A stretch of DNA of 64,000 nt from Deltaproteobacteria bacterium (GCA_017644045.1 JAEPMI010000004.1:1-64000), one strand, 5' to 3'. Positions 1-9,078 are shown, numbered from the stretch's first letter. Numbers and translations are program-made. Notes: generated from the letters alone by a model not told the origin.

Positions 1-210
1 CGCCTGTGGCGCGCCACGACGAGTGACGCACGGGGCGCTCCTTCGTGAGACCCCTTTCTTCGCAGGAGTCAGAACTCGAGATCGTCCCTCCCCGAAGCGC
101 GCGGCAGCGGCCCGGCGTCTCCGCTCACCGCGCCCGAAGCGGCGCGGCTCGGTAGTCGTATCGACCGAATCCAGTTGACCGATCCCACCTCTCCCGCACA
201 CACTGAACGC
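1..210. other. left-edge non-coding stretch
   Basis: I see no credible gene here. It is GC-rich sequence before the first coding region, with no convincing hairpin or repeat. The tail of a gene lying to the left of the window cannot be excluded. Confidence 0.4.
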
Positions 211-612
211 ATGAACAGCCAACCGTCCCTCTCGCCCGCCGTTCAGCAGGTCCTCGAGCTCTTCGACGACGCGCTCGACGGCGTCTCCTTCCCCGACATC
301 GACCGCGAGGTCCTGCGGGCATCCGCGGATCGCCTCGCCACCGCGCAGGGCGTGGTCGCCGAGCGGCAGGTCGCGCTCGACGAGGCCCGCACCGATGTCG
401 ACCAGCAGCGAAGCGAGCTCCAGAAGCTCGCGGCGCGGGCGCTCGACTACGCGAAGATCTTCGCGGCCGACGACGCGGAGCTCCTCGAGCGCATCGAGGC
501 CATCGCGCCGCCCGGCGCCAAGCCGAAGCGGAAGAAGCGCAGCGCCAAGAAGAAGAAGGCGCCCGCGAAGCCCGACACCCAGCTCGCGCTGGCCAAGGAA
601 GACGCGGCCTAG
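211..612 (+). CDS. small coiled-coil protein with Lys-rich C-terminal tail
   Basis: This encodes 133 residues and I do not recognise a family. Residues about 10-95 are charged and helical with heptad-like spacing, in keeping with a short coiled coil. The tail from about residue 100 is very basic (KPKRKKR followed by AKKKKAP), which would suit nucleic-acid or acidic-surface binding. There is no signal peptide or membrane segment, so it is probably cytoplasmic. I prefer the ATG at 211 over an in-frame TTG at 175. It stands alone, facing away from the left edge and convergent with the caspase-like lipoprotein gene. The function is unknown; a histone-like or DNA-associated role is only a guess from the tail. 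Confidence 0.6.
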   Translation: MNSQPSLSPAVQQVLELFDDALDGVSFPDIDREVLRASADRLATAQGVVAERQVALDEARTDVDQQRSELQKLAARALDYAKIFAADDAELLERIEAIAPPGAKPKRKKRSAKKKKAPAKPDTQLALAKEDAA

Positions 613-774
613 ATCCCCGTCTCCGAAACGCGTCACGAAACTCACCGGCCCTCGAACCGTGACTCTGCGTCACTCCTCCTCGAAATACGAAAGGTATTCC
701 TCGTCGTCGTTCGTTGATTCACGGTCCGATGACTCGCCGATTTTCGCAACGAGTTCCGGTCCGGGACACTACCT

Positions 775-3700
775 CTACTGATACGACCAGAGCACCTGGT
801 CGACCCGGACCGCGCCGCGGTCGATGACCAGGTGCTGGTAGGCGCCCTGCAGCTCCACGTCCGTCGCGTGCGTGCCGAACTGCGTGTAGAGGAAGTGGGT
901 CAGCTCGCCGACGGTGAGGACCTGGTCCCGCGGTGAGGCGTCGGCCTGACCGCTGACCGCGGTGCGCATGAAGTGGCTCAAGTAGCCGCCGGCCTGGAAC
1001 TGGCTGGCGACCGCGGAGAGCACGTCCTCCTCCGAGGAGAAGAGGCCGACCCGGCCAGGCTGGGTGATGAGGTCCTTCGCGAAGCCACCGGAGAAGCAGG
1101 CGTCGATGGCCGCCACGGCGATGCCGGCGCGGACCGGCTGGAAGAGCCGACCGAGCTCGTCGTCGAGGAGCTCGCCGTCGTAGAGGACCAGGTACTCGTC
1201 GGTGCGGTCGATCTCGCGCGCGTCGCTCGACGCGCCGCGCTGCTGCTGTCCGCCGTGGCCGGAGTAGAAGAAGATGAAGACGTCGTCCGGACCCATCTGA
1301 CCGCTGAGGCGCTGGAGCGCGTTGCGGACGTTGCCGCGAGTCGCCTGAGCGTCGGTGAGCACGACCTGATGCTGCGCATCGAGCAGCCCGTGGGTCCGCA
1401 GCGCTTCGGCGAGCTTGATGGCGTCGTTCGCGCACTCGGGGAGGTCGCCGACGCCGGCCGGATAATCGCTGATGCCGACGAAGAGGCCGTAGACGTGGCC
1501 GCCGGCCCCGCCCGGGCTCGGCACGGGCTGGCCCGCGCCGAAGCTCAACGAGTACGCGCCGGTCTCGCCGGGCCGGTAGCTGGTGACCGAGATGCGATAG
1601 GTCCCGGACTCGGCGGCGGGCAGGTCCACGCCGGCGTTGCGGGTGGAGGGATCGAGGTCGTCGTTGTCGAGCTGGTGGCCGCTCGGGCTGGTCACGATCA
1701 GGTAGGGATCGATCGCGCTGCTCGTGAGCCGGATCTCGACCGGGCTGCCCGGCGTGAAGGTGCGGGTATAGACGTCGACGAACTCGCCCGAGTCCAGCTG
1801 GCCGTCGCCGCTCGCGAGGCTGCCCGCGACGGAGTCGCCGGTGGCGGCGACCGCGGGCCCCGGTGTCGGCGTGGGGGCCGGAGCTGCGCCGCCGCCTCCG
1901 CCCGCCGCTCCGCCGACCACGAGCTGGTAGTTGCCGTGCTCGCCCGGCTCGTAGCTCGTGACCACGACTCGATAGCTGCCGGCAGTGCTGGCGATGAAGT
2001 CGAGCTCGGCGTTCGTGCCGTTGGTGCCGTCGTCGTTGTCCTGCTGGTTCCCGCTCGGCGGGTGGACGATCAGGTAGGTGTCGAACTCGCTCGAGCGCGC
2101 CTCGAGGTGCACGTGCTGACCGCGCGTGAAGGTCATGGTGTGCTCGTCGAAGAGCTCGCCGCTCTGGAGCGTCGAGTCGCCGCTGGCGAGGCTGCCGGAG
2201 ATGACCCGCTGGTTTGCGTTCGCCGCCACCGCCGGGGTCGAGGGCTGGGCAGCGGCACCGCTCGGCGTGACCGACAGACGATAGGCACCGCTCTCGCCCG
2301 ACTCGTAGCTGGTCACGAGAACGCGGTGGGTGCCCGCTTGGCGAACCGCGTAGGTCAGCCCGGCGTTGCGATCGGACGCGCTGATGTCGTCGTTGTCTTC
2401 CTGCTGCCCGTCGGGACCGATCACGATCACGTAGGGGTCGAAGGCGGTCGACGTCAGGCTCACGTCGATGCTGCTCCCGGCGGGCCAGTCGAAGTTGTAT
2501 CGGTCGACGAACTCACCGCTCTCGAGCGTCTCGTCGCCCGTCTGCAGCGAGCCTTGACGCACGGTCGCGCTACCGCCCGAGGGCGTCGGCGTGCTCGGAG
2601 TCGCGGCCGCGACGTGCGGCATGCCCGGCGTGCGTGCGCCACCGCTGATCTTGAGGTCGTATGCGCCGGTCTCGTCGGCGCGGAACGAGGACGCCACGAT
2701 GCGATAGGTCCCCGCGGCCGGTAGCACCATGTCGAGGACCGAGTTGGTGGTGCCGCCCGCGTCGTCGTTCTCCCAGTGACGGCCCGAGGGACCGACCACC
2801 ATCAGGTAGGCGTCGAAGGCGCTCGAGGAGAGCTCGAAGTGCACCGGCTGGTTCGCCGTGCCGGTGAGCGCGTAGAGGTCCGCGCGCTCGCCGCTCGGCA
2901 GGGTGGCGTCGCCGGCGGCGAGGGTGCCGCTGATCGCCTGACCCACGGTCGCCGGCGTGGTCGCGGCGGCCGTCGGGAGCTGGTGGTGGTTGCGCGCCAG
3001 AGTCGGCGCGGACGGCGTGCCTGCAGTGGAGAGGGTCAGGTGGTAGGGCGCGACCGCGGCGGGTGTCGGCGTGAGCAGCTGCAGCCGGTGCACGCCGGGA
3101 TGAGCGATGGCGTAGCGACCGCTCTCGGAGGGATTGATGGCGTGCCCGTTCGGGCTCATCAGCACGGCGAGCGGCACGACCGCGCTGCGCGCCTCGACCA
3201 TGAGCTCGAGCGGTCCGGCGTCGCCGCCAGCGAGGAGAATGGTCTCCTGATGGCGGCCGTCGGGGAGCGCCGGATCGTCCGCGCCGACCTCACCATCCAC
3301 CGACGCGCCCGCCTGGAGCATCGACTGGCCCGTCGCCGGGGCCACCCCGCCGGGCGCGCCCGAGGCCACGACCTTGAGCGAGTAGTTGCCGGTGGCGCCG
3401 GTCTGGTGGCTGGAGACCACCACCTTGAGCGTGCCGCTCTCGGCCACCACGAAGGAGAGGCGCGACTCCTGGTGGTTCCCCTGGAAGTCGTCGTTGGTCA
3501 GCGTGCCGCTGCCGGGAGGCGTGGCCTGCAAGACCGGGTCGAACTGGCTCGAGAGGAGCTGGATGGTGATGTGCTGTCCCGCGGTCACGCCGACGTCGTG
3601 ATCCGAGCCCATCGAGCCGTCGCCACGTGGCTGGAGCGCGGCCTGGGTCTCGAGGAGCACGGCCGTCGGGGCCTGCACGTCGTGGGGGCGGTTCGCCTTG

Positions 3701-3777
3701 TCGTCGTCGTCCTCGCTGCAGTCGCAGGCGACGAAGAGGGGGAGGATCAAGAGGAGTCGGGAAGCGCGTCGGACCAT
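775..3777 (-). CDS. lipoprotein with PPC-type repeats and C-terminal caspase-like (peptidase C14) domain
   Basis: The protein has 1000 residues. The N-terminus is a lipoprotein signal (hydrophobic run ending LFVAC), so it should be secreted and membrane-anchored. Six repeats of about 110-130 residues follow; five carry an FDPYLIV/NDD/AGTYRV/TSY.GE.G.Y signature typical of bacterial pre-peptidase C-terminal (PPC) beta-sandwiches, and the second is degenerate. A Gly/Pro linker leads to a caspase-fold domain over about the last 220 residues, with the catalytic His in YSGHGG (H841) and Cys in DACFSGG (C894), plus VGISDY and ECANDA motifs usual in C14 peptidases. I chose the ATG at 3777 because it puts the lipobox at a normal distance; the frame stays open to 3834. 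A TATCCT box lies 9 bases upstream of this start. It is probably an extracytoplasmic cysteine peptidase; its target is unknown. Confidence 0.88.
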   Translation of the reverse strand: MVRRASRLLLILPLFVACDCSEDDDDKANRPHDVQAPTAVLLETQAALQPRGDGSMGSDHDVGVTAGQHITIQLLSSQFDPVLQATPPGSGTLTNDDFQGNHQESRLSFVVAESGTLKVVVSSHQTGATGNYSLKVVASGAPGGVAPATGQSMLQAGASVDGEVGADDPALPDGRHQETILLAGGDAGPLELMVEARSAVVPLAVLMSPNGHAINPSESGRYAIAHPGVHRLQLLTPTPAAVAPYHLTLSTAGTPSAPTLARNHHQLPTAAATTPATVGQAISGTLAAGDATLPSGERADLYALTGTANQPVHFELSSSAFDAYLMVVGPSGRHWENDDAGGTTNSVLDMVLPAAGTYRIVASSFRADETGAYDLKISGGARTPGMPHVAAATPSTPTPSGGSATVRQGSLQTGDETLESGEFVDRYNFDWPAGSSIDVSLTSTAFDPYVIVIGPDGQQEDNDDISASDRNAGLTYAVRQAGTHRVLVTSYESGESGAYRLSVTPSGAAAQPSTPAVAANANQRVISGSLASGDSTLQSGELFDEHTMTFTRGQHVHLEARSSEFDTYLIVHPPSGNQQDNDDGTNGTNAELDFIASTAGSYRVVVTSYEPGEHGNYQLVVGGAAGGGGGAAPAPTPTPGPAVAATGDSVAGSLASGDGQLDSGEFVDVYTRTFTPGSPVEIRLTSSAIDPYLIVTSPSGHQLDNDDLDPSTRNAGVDLPAAESGTYRISVTSYRPGETGAYSLSFGAGQPVPSPGGAGGHVYGLFVGISDYPAGVGDLPECANDAIKLAEALRTHGLLDAQHQVVLTDAQATRGNVRNALQRLSGQMGPDDVFIFFYSGHGGQQQRGASSDAREIDRTDEYLVLYDGELLDDELGRLFQPVRAGIAVAAIDACFSGGFAKDLITQPGRVGLFSSEEDVLSAVASQFQAGGYLSHFMRTAVSGQADASPRDQVLTVGELTHFLYTQFGTHATDVELQGAYQHLVIDRGAVRVDQVLWSYQ

Positions 3778-3786
3778 CGAGAGCCG

Positions 3787-3792
3787 AGGATA
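3787..3792 (-). promoter_or_regulatory. TAnnnT -10-like box for caspase lipoprotein gene
   Basis: TATCCT on the minus strand ends 9 bases before the ATG at 3777. It is one of a recurrent set of such boxes in this window. No consensus -35 is visible. Confidence 0.45.
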
Positions 3793-3835
3793 CCCGGTGC
3801 GACGGTCGACGTCTGGACGCGATTCCGAGCCCAAG

Positions 3836-4393
3836 TCACTCCTCGATGGGGGGCTCTTCGCTGGTCGGCGACTCCGACCGATCCGTCTCTTCGGGCAGGT
3901 GCACCACGGGCATCTCCATCTCGCCCATGACTTCTTCGGGCGGCTCGTAGACGGGAACCGCCCCGGCGATCGCCGGCGGCTCGCCCATCGTCCGGCCGAG
4001 CAGGTTCCGATCGACCCAGCCGAGGGGGTCCAGACCTGCGAGCGAACCGAAGCCGAGCAGGACGAGCAGCGCCAGGGTCGCGCTCGCCAGTCGAGCCGCC
4101 CCCCGAAGGGTGCCTCGAGCCACGGCGCGGGCGGCCCGCACCCGGAAGGGGAGGCAGTCCTTGGTGGTCACGCGGCCGTCGGCGCGGCGGAAGAAGCGCA
4201 CGCAGACCCGTCCGGGCCGGGACAGGAGCTGGACCACGTCTTCCTCCTTCATCTCGGAGAGGTCGTAGACCGACTGCTCGCAGACCGCGCAGTGCCGCGA
4301 GCGGTCGTCTCCCGACATCGCGCCCCAGTCCTCCGTGCACGGCTCCTTCACGTCCAGGATCTCGAGCCGCCGCTTACCCACCGTGGTGTCCAT
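3836..4393 (-). CDS. zinc-motif membrane protein of a Myxococcota-type C..W..M/C..C family
   Basis: This encodes 185 residues from the ATG at 4393. The N-terminal half contains CTEDWGAM, then RHCAVCEQSVYDLSEM and GRVCVRFFRRADG, and TTKDC. This pattern of paired cysteines recurs in many small uncharacterised Myxococcota proteins and suggests a small metal-binding domain. A transmembrane helix follows at about residues 110-130 (ATLALLVLLGFGSLAG). The C-terminus is an acidic, Pro/Glu-rich tail likely to lie outside the membrane. The gene sits head to head with the membrane protein gene at 4491 and just upstream of the caspase lipoprotein, in the same direction. Function unknown. Confidence 0.7.
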   Translation of the reverse strand: MDTTVGKRRLEILDVKEPCTEDWGAMSGDDRSRHCAVCEQSVYDLSEMKEEDVVQLLSRPGRVCVRFFRRADGRVTTKDCLPFRVRAARAVARGTLRGAARLASATLALLVLLGFGSLAGLDPLGWVDRNLLGRTMGEPPAIAGAVPVYEPPEEVMGEMEMPVVHLPEETDRSESPTSEEPPIEE

Positions 4394-4490
4394 GGGGTCG
4401 AGACCCGGGGCGAGCGGAGCAGCTTGGGCGGCGGTCGAAAAAAGTTCGAGCCCGCCCAAGGTCCGCGCCGCCGAGAGCCTCCATCCCTCG

Positions 4491-5171
4491 ATGCCGACGC
4501 CGAAGCCCATCGCCACCCGCATCACGTGCGTCGCCGCCGTGCTCGCGTTCCTCGTGCTGGCGCCGAGCCCGCCCTGGGCCGGTGGCTTCGCGCCGCTGCT
4601 GCTGCTCTGCGGGCTCCTGCCCGCGCTCGGCATCTACGTCGATTGGCTCCGGCTCGAGCGGCCGAGCGGCGACGATGCGTTCTTCGCCGCTGCCGCCCTG
4701 GCGGGCGCGGTCGTGGTCGGCCTGGCGCCCAACGGCATCAGCGCGCTCTGGCACCCGGTGCTCCTGGCCGTCGCCCTCACCTTCGCGCTGCGCCGGCAGA
4801 TCATCGCGGGCTCGATCGTCCACGTCGACGACGCGTCGCTCACGCTGGCGATCGATCAGGGCCGACTCACCATCGCTCGCGACGCCCACGAGGCGCTGGG
4901 CGACCGCTCCCCGCTCGTCCTCACGGAGGGCGCACCGCTGGCGCTCACGACTCGTCTGGCGGAGCGCACCCGCGGCGAGGGCCCCTTCCGCAGCGCGCCT
5001 TCGTTGACGCACGGCGCGATCCTCGACGCGGCCGCGGCGCCGGGCGAGCTCAGGGACCAACGCTTCCGGCACGCGGCGATCGCCGCCGGAATCGTCCTCG
5101 CCTCAGCCGTCGTCGGCTGGGGCGCCGCCCTCGCCGACGCGACCATCGGCACCGGCTGCCGCCTCGGGTAG
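4491..5171 (+). CDS. multi-pass membrane protein, unknown function
   Basis: The product has 226 residues. Four or five hydrophobic segments are visible: CVAAVLAFLVLA, PLLLLCGLLPALGIYVDW, AFFAAAALAGAVVVGLA, HPVLLAVALTFAL, and near the C-terminus AAIAAGIVLASAVVGWGAA. Between the last two lies a soluble region of about 90 residues with hydrophobic/basic alternation, reminiscent of small PH-like domains in membrane proteins, though I cannot assign it. The ATG at 4491 is the start that gives a normal N-terminal helix; the frame remains open to 4335 upstream but that part overlaps the divergent gene. It is convergent with the histidine kinase gene, 33 bases apart. Confidence 0.6.
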   Translation: MPTPKPIATRITCVAAVLAFLVLAPSPPWAGGFAPLLLLCGLLPALGIYVDWLRLERPSGDDAFFAAAALAGAVVVGLAPNGISALWHPVLLAVALTFALRRQIIAGSIVHVDDASLTLAIDQGRLTIARDAHEALGDRSPLVLTEGAPLALTTRLAERTRGEGPFRSAPSLTHGAILDAAAAPGELRDQRFRHAAIAAGIVLASAVVGWGAALADATIGTGCRLG

Positions 5172-5204
5172 CGGTCACTGCACGCCCCGCAACCCCGACC
5201 GGGC

Positions 5205-6410
5205 TCAGCCGTGGTGGGTCGGGAGCGTGAACCAGAAGCGGGTGCCGGAGTCGACGGTGCTCTCGACGCCGATGTCTCCTCCGTGCGCCTCGACGATGCG
5301 CTGGGCGATGGCGAGCCCGAGGCCAGCGCCAGGGGTGTGGGTGGAGCCGACTCGAACGTGGGGATCGAAAATCGTCTCGAGGTGCTCCGGTGAGATCCCG
5401 ACTCCGGTGTCGGTGACCACCACCCGAGTCCGCACGTCGTCGCCGTCCATGCACACCGAAACCCGACCGTCAGAGGGAGTGAACTTGACTGCGTTGCCGA
5501 TCAGGTTCGCCAACACCTGGTGGACGCGTGCGCTCTCTCCGAGGACGGCGCGGTCCGGCCCAGGTTCGAGTACCAACGAGACGCCGGCCTCATCGGCGAG
5601 CGGGGCCATCAGCTCGACGACGTCCTCGAGCACCGAGCCCAACCGAAAGGGCTCCCGTTCGATGGAGAGGTTGCCCCCGCCTTCGGTCTCCAAGTCGAGC
5701 AGATCTTCGACGAGTCGAGTCATCGATGCAGAAGCGCGACCCAGGCGCCCCGCCAGCGTCTGCCGCGCGGCCGGGTCCGTCTCCGGAGACTGCAATAGCT
5801 CCGCACCGAGACGAAACACCTGGAGTGGCGTTCGTAGATCGTGAGCGACGGTCGCAATCAAGCGCTGGCGACCCGCCAAGGCCTTTCGGAGCGATTGTGC
5901 CATCTCCCTCGATTCTCGCGTCGTCCGGCGCAACTCGAGCATGTTGCGCACATGATCGGCGAGGATTCGGAGCGACCGCAGTTGGTGCTCGTCGAGCACC
6001 CGGGGCGCGGTGTCGAGCACGCAGAGTGTTCCCAGAGGGAGACCCTCACGGCTGCGGACGAGAGCCCCTGCGTAGAAGCGTAGATGAGGTTCTCCGGTGA
6101 CGAGTGGATTGTCCGCGAAGCGTGGGTCCGTGGTGGTGTCGCTGACGACCAGGAGCTCTTCCCCGAGAATTGCATGCGCACAGATGCTCGGCTCGAGCGG
6201 CGTCTCCCGCACGCCGAGGCCGACCTCCGACTTGAACCACTGGCGGCCACCCGCGACGAAGTTCACCACCGAGATGGGGGTCTCGCAGATGCTCGACGCC
6301 AGCTCGGTCACTGCCTCGTAGCTCGGCTCGATGGGCGTATCGAGGATGTCGTAGGCTTCGAGCGCGCGAAGCCGCGCTTCATTGTTCGGGGGAGTGGCCG
6401 CCTTCGGCAT
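5205..6410 (-). CDS. GAF-domain sensor histidine kinase
   Basis: The protein has 401 residues and no membrane segment, so it is a cytoplasmic sensor kinase. Residues about 30-160 form a GAF domain of the kind beginning ALEAYDILDTP, followed by a short coiled linker. The HisKA domain has its phospho-acceptor in TVAHDLRTPLQ (H190). The HATPase domain carries the N box NLIGNAVKF (N306), G1 box DTGVGI (334-339) and G2 box GAGLGLAIAQ (361-370), all intact. No response regulator gene lies next to it, so it is an orphan kinase here. A TAAGAT box lies 9 bases before the ATG. The ligand of the GAF domain cannot be told from sequence. Confidence 0.93.
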   Translation of the reverse strand: MPKAATPPNNEARLRALEAYDILDTPIEPSYEAVTELASSICETPISVVNFVAGGRQWFKSEVGLGVRETPLEPSICAHAILGEELLVVSDTTTDPRFADNPLVTGEPHLRFYAGALVRSREGLPLGTLCVLDTAPRVLDEHQLRSLRILADHVRNMLELRRTTRESREMAQSLRKALAGRQRLIATVAHDLRTPLQVFRLGAELLQSPETDPAARQTLAGRLGRASASMTRLVEDLLDLETEGGGNLSIEREPFRLGSVLEDVVELMAPLADEAGVSLVLEPGPDRAVLGESARVHQVLANLIGNAVKFTPSDGRVSVCMDGDDVRTRVVVTDTGVGISPEHLETIFDPHVRVGSTHTPGAGLGLAIAQRIVEAHGGDIGVESTVDSGTRFWFTLPTHHG

Positions 6411-6419
6411 GGCAGCGTG

Positions 6420-6425
6420 ATCTTA
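6420..6425 (-). promoter_or_regulatory. TAnnnT -10-like box for histidine kinase gene
   Basis: TAAGAT on the minus strand lies 9 bases before the start at 6410. CTGGCG lies 17 bases further upstream and could be a weak -35. Confidence 0.5.
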
Positions 6426-6526
6426 CGACGCAGTCGCCCGTTCGCCAGTCCGCGCAAACACCTTGGCTCCGTTCGGTCCCGAGCGAACGGCCCAACGAAC
6501 CGCGAGCGTCACCCTGCGGGAACGGC

Positions 6527-7540
6527 TCAGGCTTCTGGCGGCAGCGACGCTGGATGCTCGCCCGGGCGAGCGTCGCGGAGGATCTCGAACGCGGCGCCGT
6601 GGGGGCTGACCAGCCGCCGCGGCCGCTCGCCACGCCGGCGGATCGAGAGCTCGCAGCGCGCGACCTTCGCGTTCAGGCAGGTCTTGAGCCCGCCCGGCGG
6701 GTTTCGATAGGGGAGCGCCACGAACGAGTCCGGCGGGGCGCTGAACGTACCCTCGACCTGGATGCCCTTGCCCATCGCGGCGAAGGTCCAGCGGCCGAGC
6801 TCGTAGCTCCCATCGTTGCGCGCCGCGCGGAGCAGACCACCCAGGTGATGCTCGCGGCCACCCTCGCGGAGCACCATGGGCGTGAGCCATGGCGTCTTCA
6901 CCGGACCGAGGTGGATGCGCGCCGTCGAGACCTCGAGGAAGGCGTCCGGGTCGCCCTCGAAGCCGACCACCTGACCCCAGGCGTACTCGTCGGTGTGCTT
7001 GCTGCCCCAGTTGTGGTTCTGGCTGCCGTGCCAGTCGTGGACCTCCATCGACTCGCCGTCGATGACCAGCTCGCCCGTGAACCGACACCCGGGTCGCGGC
7101 ACCAGCGCCTTCGCTTTCGGGAGCGGCGCGTCGTAGAGACGCTCGGCGAGGAGGCAGAGCGGGTCGCGCGCCCCGTCGAAGCGGAGGCGCCAACGCAGCG
7201 AGCGCCCGTCGAGCTCGAGCCGTCCCTCCGCCGTGCCTCCGCGCGCCTCGCCCCAGAGACGGGCGTCGCCCACGCGCACGTCGAGGCCGCGGCTGCCGAA
7301 GTGGCAGTCGCTCATCGGGATCTCCGTCTTGAGCGCGAAGGGCGGCTTCCCCGCGCGGAAGGCGATCGCCCAGAGCTCGCCCTCGGCGCGCTCCGGCTGG
7401 TTCTTCGGCGCGAAGATCGTGTAGCGGATCCAGAAGGCGTCCGGCCGCTCCGGGTGGTTGGCCCGGAGGAACCAGCTCTCGTAGTGCCCGTCGGTGGAGC
7501 CCTTCTCGAAACGCGGCGTGTCGGCGCGGTCGACGTCCAT
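6527..7540 (-). CDS. lipocalin/CrtC-AttH-like protein, putative
   Basis: The product has 337 residues with no signal peptide or membrane helix. Trp/Gly-rich beta-strand sequence runs throughout, with the characteristic stretch DWHGSQNHNWGSKHTDEY followed by AWGQ. A HNWG..H...Y.WG core is seen in proteins related to the tocopherol-cyclase / hydroxyneurosporene-synthase (CrtC) and AttH group, which have two lipocalin-like barrels. The family assignment comes from this motif only and is tentative; no substrate can be inferred. The start at 7540 is chosen because TATGCT lies 6 bases upstream; the frame runs back to 7609 otherwise. It is divergent from the aminotransferase gene, sharing a 122-base promoter region. 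Confidence 0.6.
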   Translation of the reverse strand: MDVDRADTPRFEKGSTDGHYESWFLRANHPERPDAFWIRYTIFAPKNQPERAEGELWAIAFRAGKPPFALKTEIPMSDCHFGSRGLDVRVGDARLWGEARGGTAEGRLELDGRSLRWRLRFDGARDPLCLLAERLYDAPLPKAKALVPRPGCRFTGELVIDGESMEVHDWHGSQNHNWGSKHTDEYAWGQVVGFEGDPDAFLEVSTARIHLGPVKTPWLTPMVLREGGREHHLGGLLRAARNDGSYELGRWTFAAMGKGIQVEGTFSAPPDSFVALPYRNPPGGLKTCLNAKVARCELSIRRRGERPRRLVSPHGAAFEILRDARPGEHPASLPPEA

Positions 7541-7546
7541 GGCCGG

Positions 7547-7552
7547 AGCATA
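7547..7552 (-). promoter_or_regulatory. TAnnnT -10-like box for 6527-7540 gene
   Basis: TATGCT on the minus strand lies 6 bases before the ATG at 7540, leaving almost no room for a leader. Confidence 0.5.
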
Positions 7553-7647
7553 GCGGCACCGGTGCGCGGGGAGGATGACCTCGCGGGTCATGCCCGAAGT
7601 GCGAGCCAAACCTCACCCTCCCCCCTGGCAGGCGGGTCCAGATGCGG

Positions 7648-7653
7648 TAGGGT
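7648..7653 (+). promoter_or_regulatory. promoter of class III aminotransferase gene
   Basis: TAGGGT ends 9 bases before the ATG at 7663, and CTGGCA at 7625-7630 lies exactly 17 bases upstream. This is the clearest -35/-10 pair in the window. Confidence 0.55.
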
Positions 7654-7662
7654 CGCGCCGCG

Positions 7663-9078
7663 ATGACGACCATTGGAAAGTCCATCCGGCAGAGCCCGGT
7701 GGTGAAGCAGGCCATCGACGCGATCGTGGCCGAGGTGGAGGCGAAGACCGCGGCGATCGAGGGGCCCAAGCCTCCGGATCCCGGCCTGAAGACCGAGTAC
7801 GACGAGCTGGTGGCCGCCGCCGGCAAGTCGCGCGGCCGCGACCTGCTCTATCCCTACCTCGGCAGTGGCGCGGGCCGTGGCGCCCTGGTCGAGCTCGCCG
7901 ACGGTTCCATCAAGTGGGACCTGGTCACGGGCATCGGCGTCCACGTGCTCGGTCACTCGAACCCGAAGGTGATCCGCGCCCAGCTCGAGTCGTCCCTCGA
8001 GGACACCACCAAGCACGGCAACCTGCAGTCCGGCACCGCGCCCTACGCCTTCGCCCAGAAGCTGGTCGAGCTCGCGTCGCGGAACTCGCCGCTGCGCCAC
8101 GCCTTCCTGACGACCTCGGGCGCGATGGCGAACGAGAGCGCGCTCAAGGTCTGCATGCAGAAGACCGCGCCGGCCGATCGCGTGCTCGCGTTCGAGCACT
8201 GCTTCATGGGCCGCAGCCTCACCATGACCTCCATCGGCGACAGCGCCGGTGCGCGCGACGGCCTGCCGATCAACCAGGCGGTCGACTACGTGCCCTTCTG
8301 GGACAGCTACGAGGCCGACGAGATGGGCGGCGCGACCAAGTGGATCGACGCCGCGATCGCCAAGGTCCAGGGCTACATCGACCGCTTCCCGAAGCGTCAC
8401 GCGATGTTCGTCATGGAGCTGATCCAGGGCGAGGGCGGCTTCCGCGTCCCGCACCGCACCTACCTCGAAGAGCTGATGAAGCTCTGCAAGGCCAACGGCA
8501 TCCCGGTCTGGGACGACGAGATCCAGTCCTTCGGCCGCACGACCGAGATGTTCGCCTACGAGACCTTCGGCCTCGGCGAGTACGTGGACGTGCTCTGCGT
8601 CGGCAAGATGACCCACGCCTGCGCGGCGATGTTCACCGAGGACATGAACCCGCGCCCGGGTCTGCTCAGCGGCACCTTCACCGGCGCCACCGTCGACTTC
8701 GCGGTCGGCGAGGCGGTGCTCGATGAGCTGGCGAACGGCGGCTACTACGGCGAGGAAGGCAAGTTCGCCAAGCACCACGCCGAGTTCACCAAGCACTCGG
8801 AGGCGCTCATCGCGAAGCATCCGGCGTGGTTCCCGGACTTCCGCGGCGAGAAGGTCGCCGGCATCGGCGGCATGATGCGGCTCACGCCCTTCGGCGGCGA
8901 CAAGCCGAAGATCGTCGCTGCGGCCAAGGCCATCTACGAAGCCGGCGCCGTGCTCTTCTGGTGCGGCCACGGTCCCTTCCACCTCCGCATGCTCCCGCCG
9001 GTCCCGGCGCTCTCGATGGAGGACTGGCCGCGCATCTTCGAGGTCATCGAGAAGGGCCTCGCCGAAGCCGCCGGGTGA
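7663..9078 (+). CDS. class III PLP-dependent aminotransferase
   Basis: The protein has 471 residues and looks like a fold-type I, class III aminotransferase (the acetylornithine/omega-aminotransferase group). Visible landmarks are the TTSGAMANESALK segment that binds the cofactor phosphate, the conserved Asp in PVWDDEIQSFGRT, and the Schiff-base lysine in CVGKMTH (K315). A MELIQGEGG motif matches the family's ..EPIQGEGG. The N-terminal extension of about 50 residues is longer than in ArgD. The physiological amino donor cannot be read from the sequence; ornithine, lysine or another omega-amino acid are possible. The stop overlaps the start of the next gene by four bases, so the two are translationally coupled. 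Confidence 0.88.
   Translation: MTTIGKSIRQSPVVKQAIDAIVAEVEAKTAAIEGPKPPDPGLKTEYDELVAAAGKSRGRDLLYPYLGSGAGRGALVELADGSIKWDLVTGIGVHVLGHSNPKVIRAQLESSLEDTTKHGNLQSGTAPYAFAQKLVELASRNSPLRHAFLTTSGAMANESALKVCMQKTAPADRVLAFEHCFMGRSLTMTSIGDSAGARDGLPINQAVDYVPFWDSYEADEMGGATKWIDAAIAKVQGYIDRFPKRHAMFVMELIQGEGGFRVPHRTYLEELMKLCKANGIPVWDDEIQSFGRTTEMFAYETFGLGEYVDVLCVGKMTHACAAMFTEDMNPRPGLLSGTFTGATVDFAVGEAVLDELANGGYYGEEGKFAKHHAEFTKHSEALIAKHPAWFPDFRGEKVAGIGGMMRLTPFGGDKPKIVAAAKAIYEAGAVLFWCGHGPFHLRMLPPVPALSMEDWPRIFEVIEKGLAEAAG

Noticed and set aside
973-2724. A 583-residue plus-strand frame and DNA-level tandem repeats around 1.5-3.6 kb
   Set aside because: Both follow from the repeated PPC-type domains of the caspase lipoprotein on the other strand. 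The repeat is a protein-domain repeat, not a satellite or CRISPR array.
7663-9078. A functional link between the aminotransferase and P5C dehydrogenase (39 kb) as one ornithine/proline pathway
   Set aside because: The genes are over 30 kb apart, and the aminotransferase substrate cannot be told from its motifs. The idea is attractive but unsupported.
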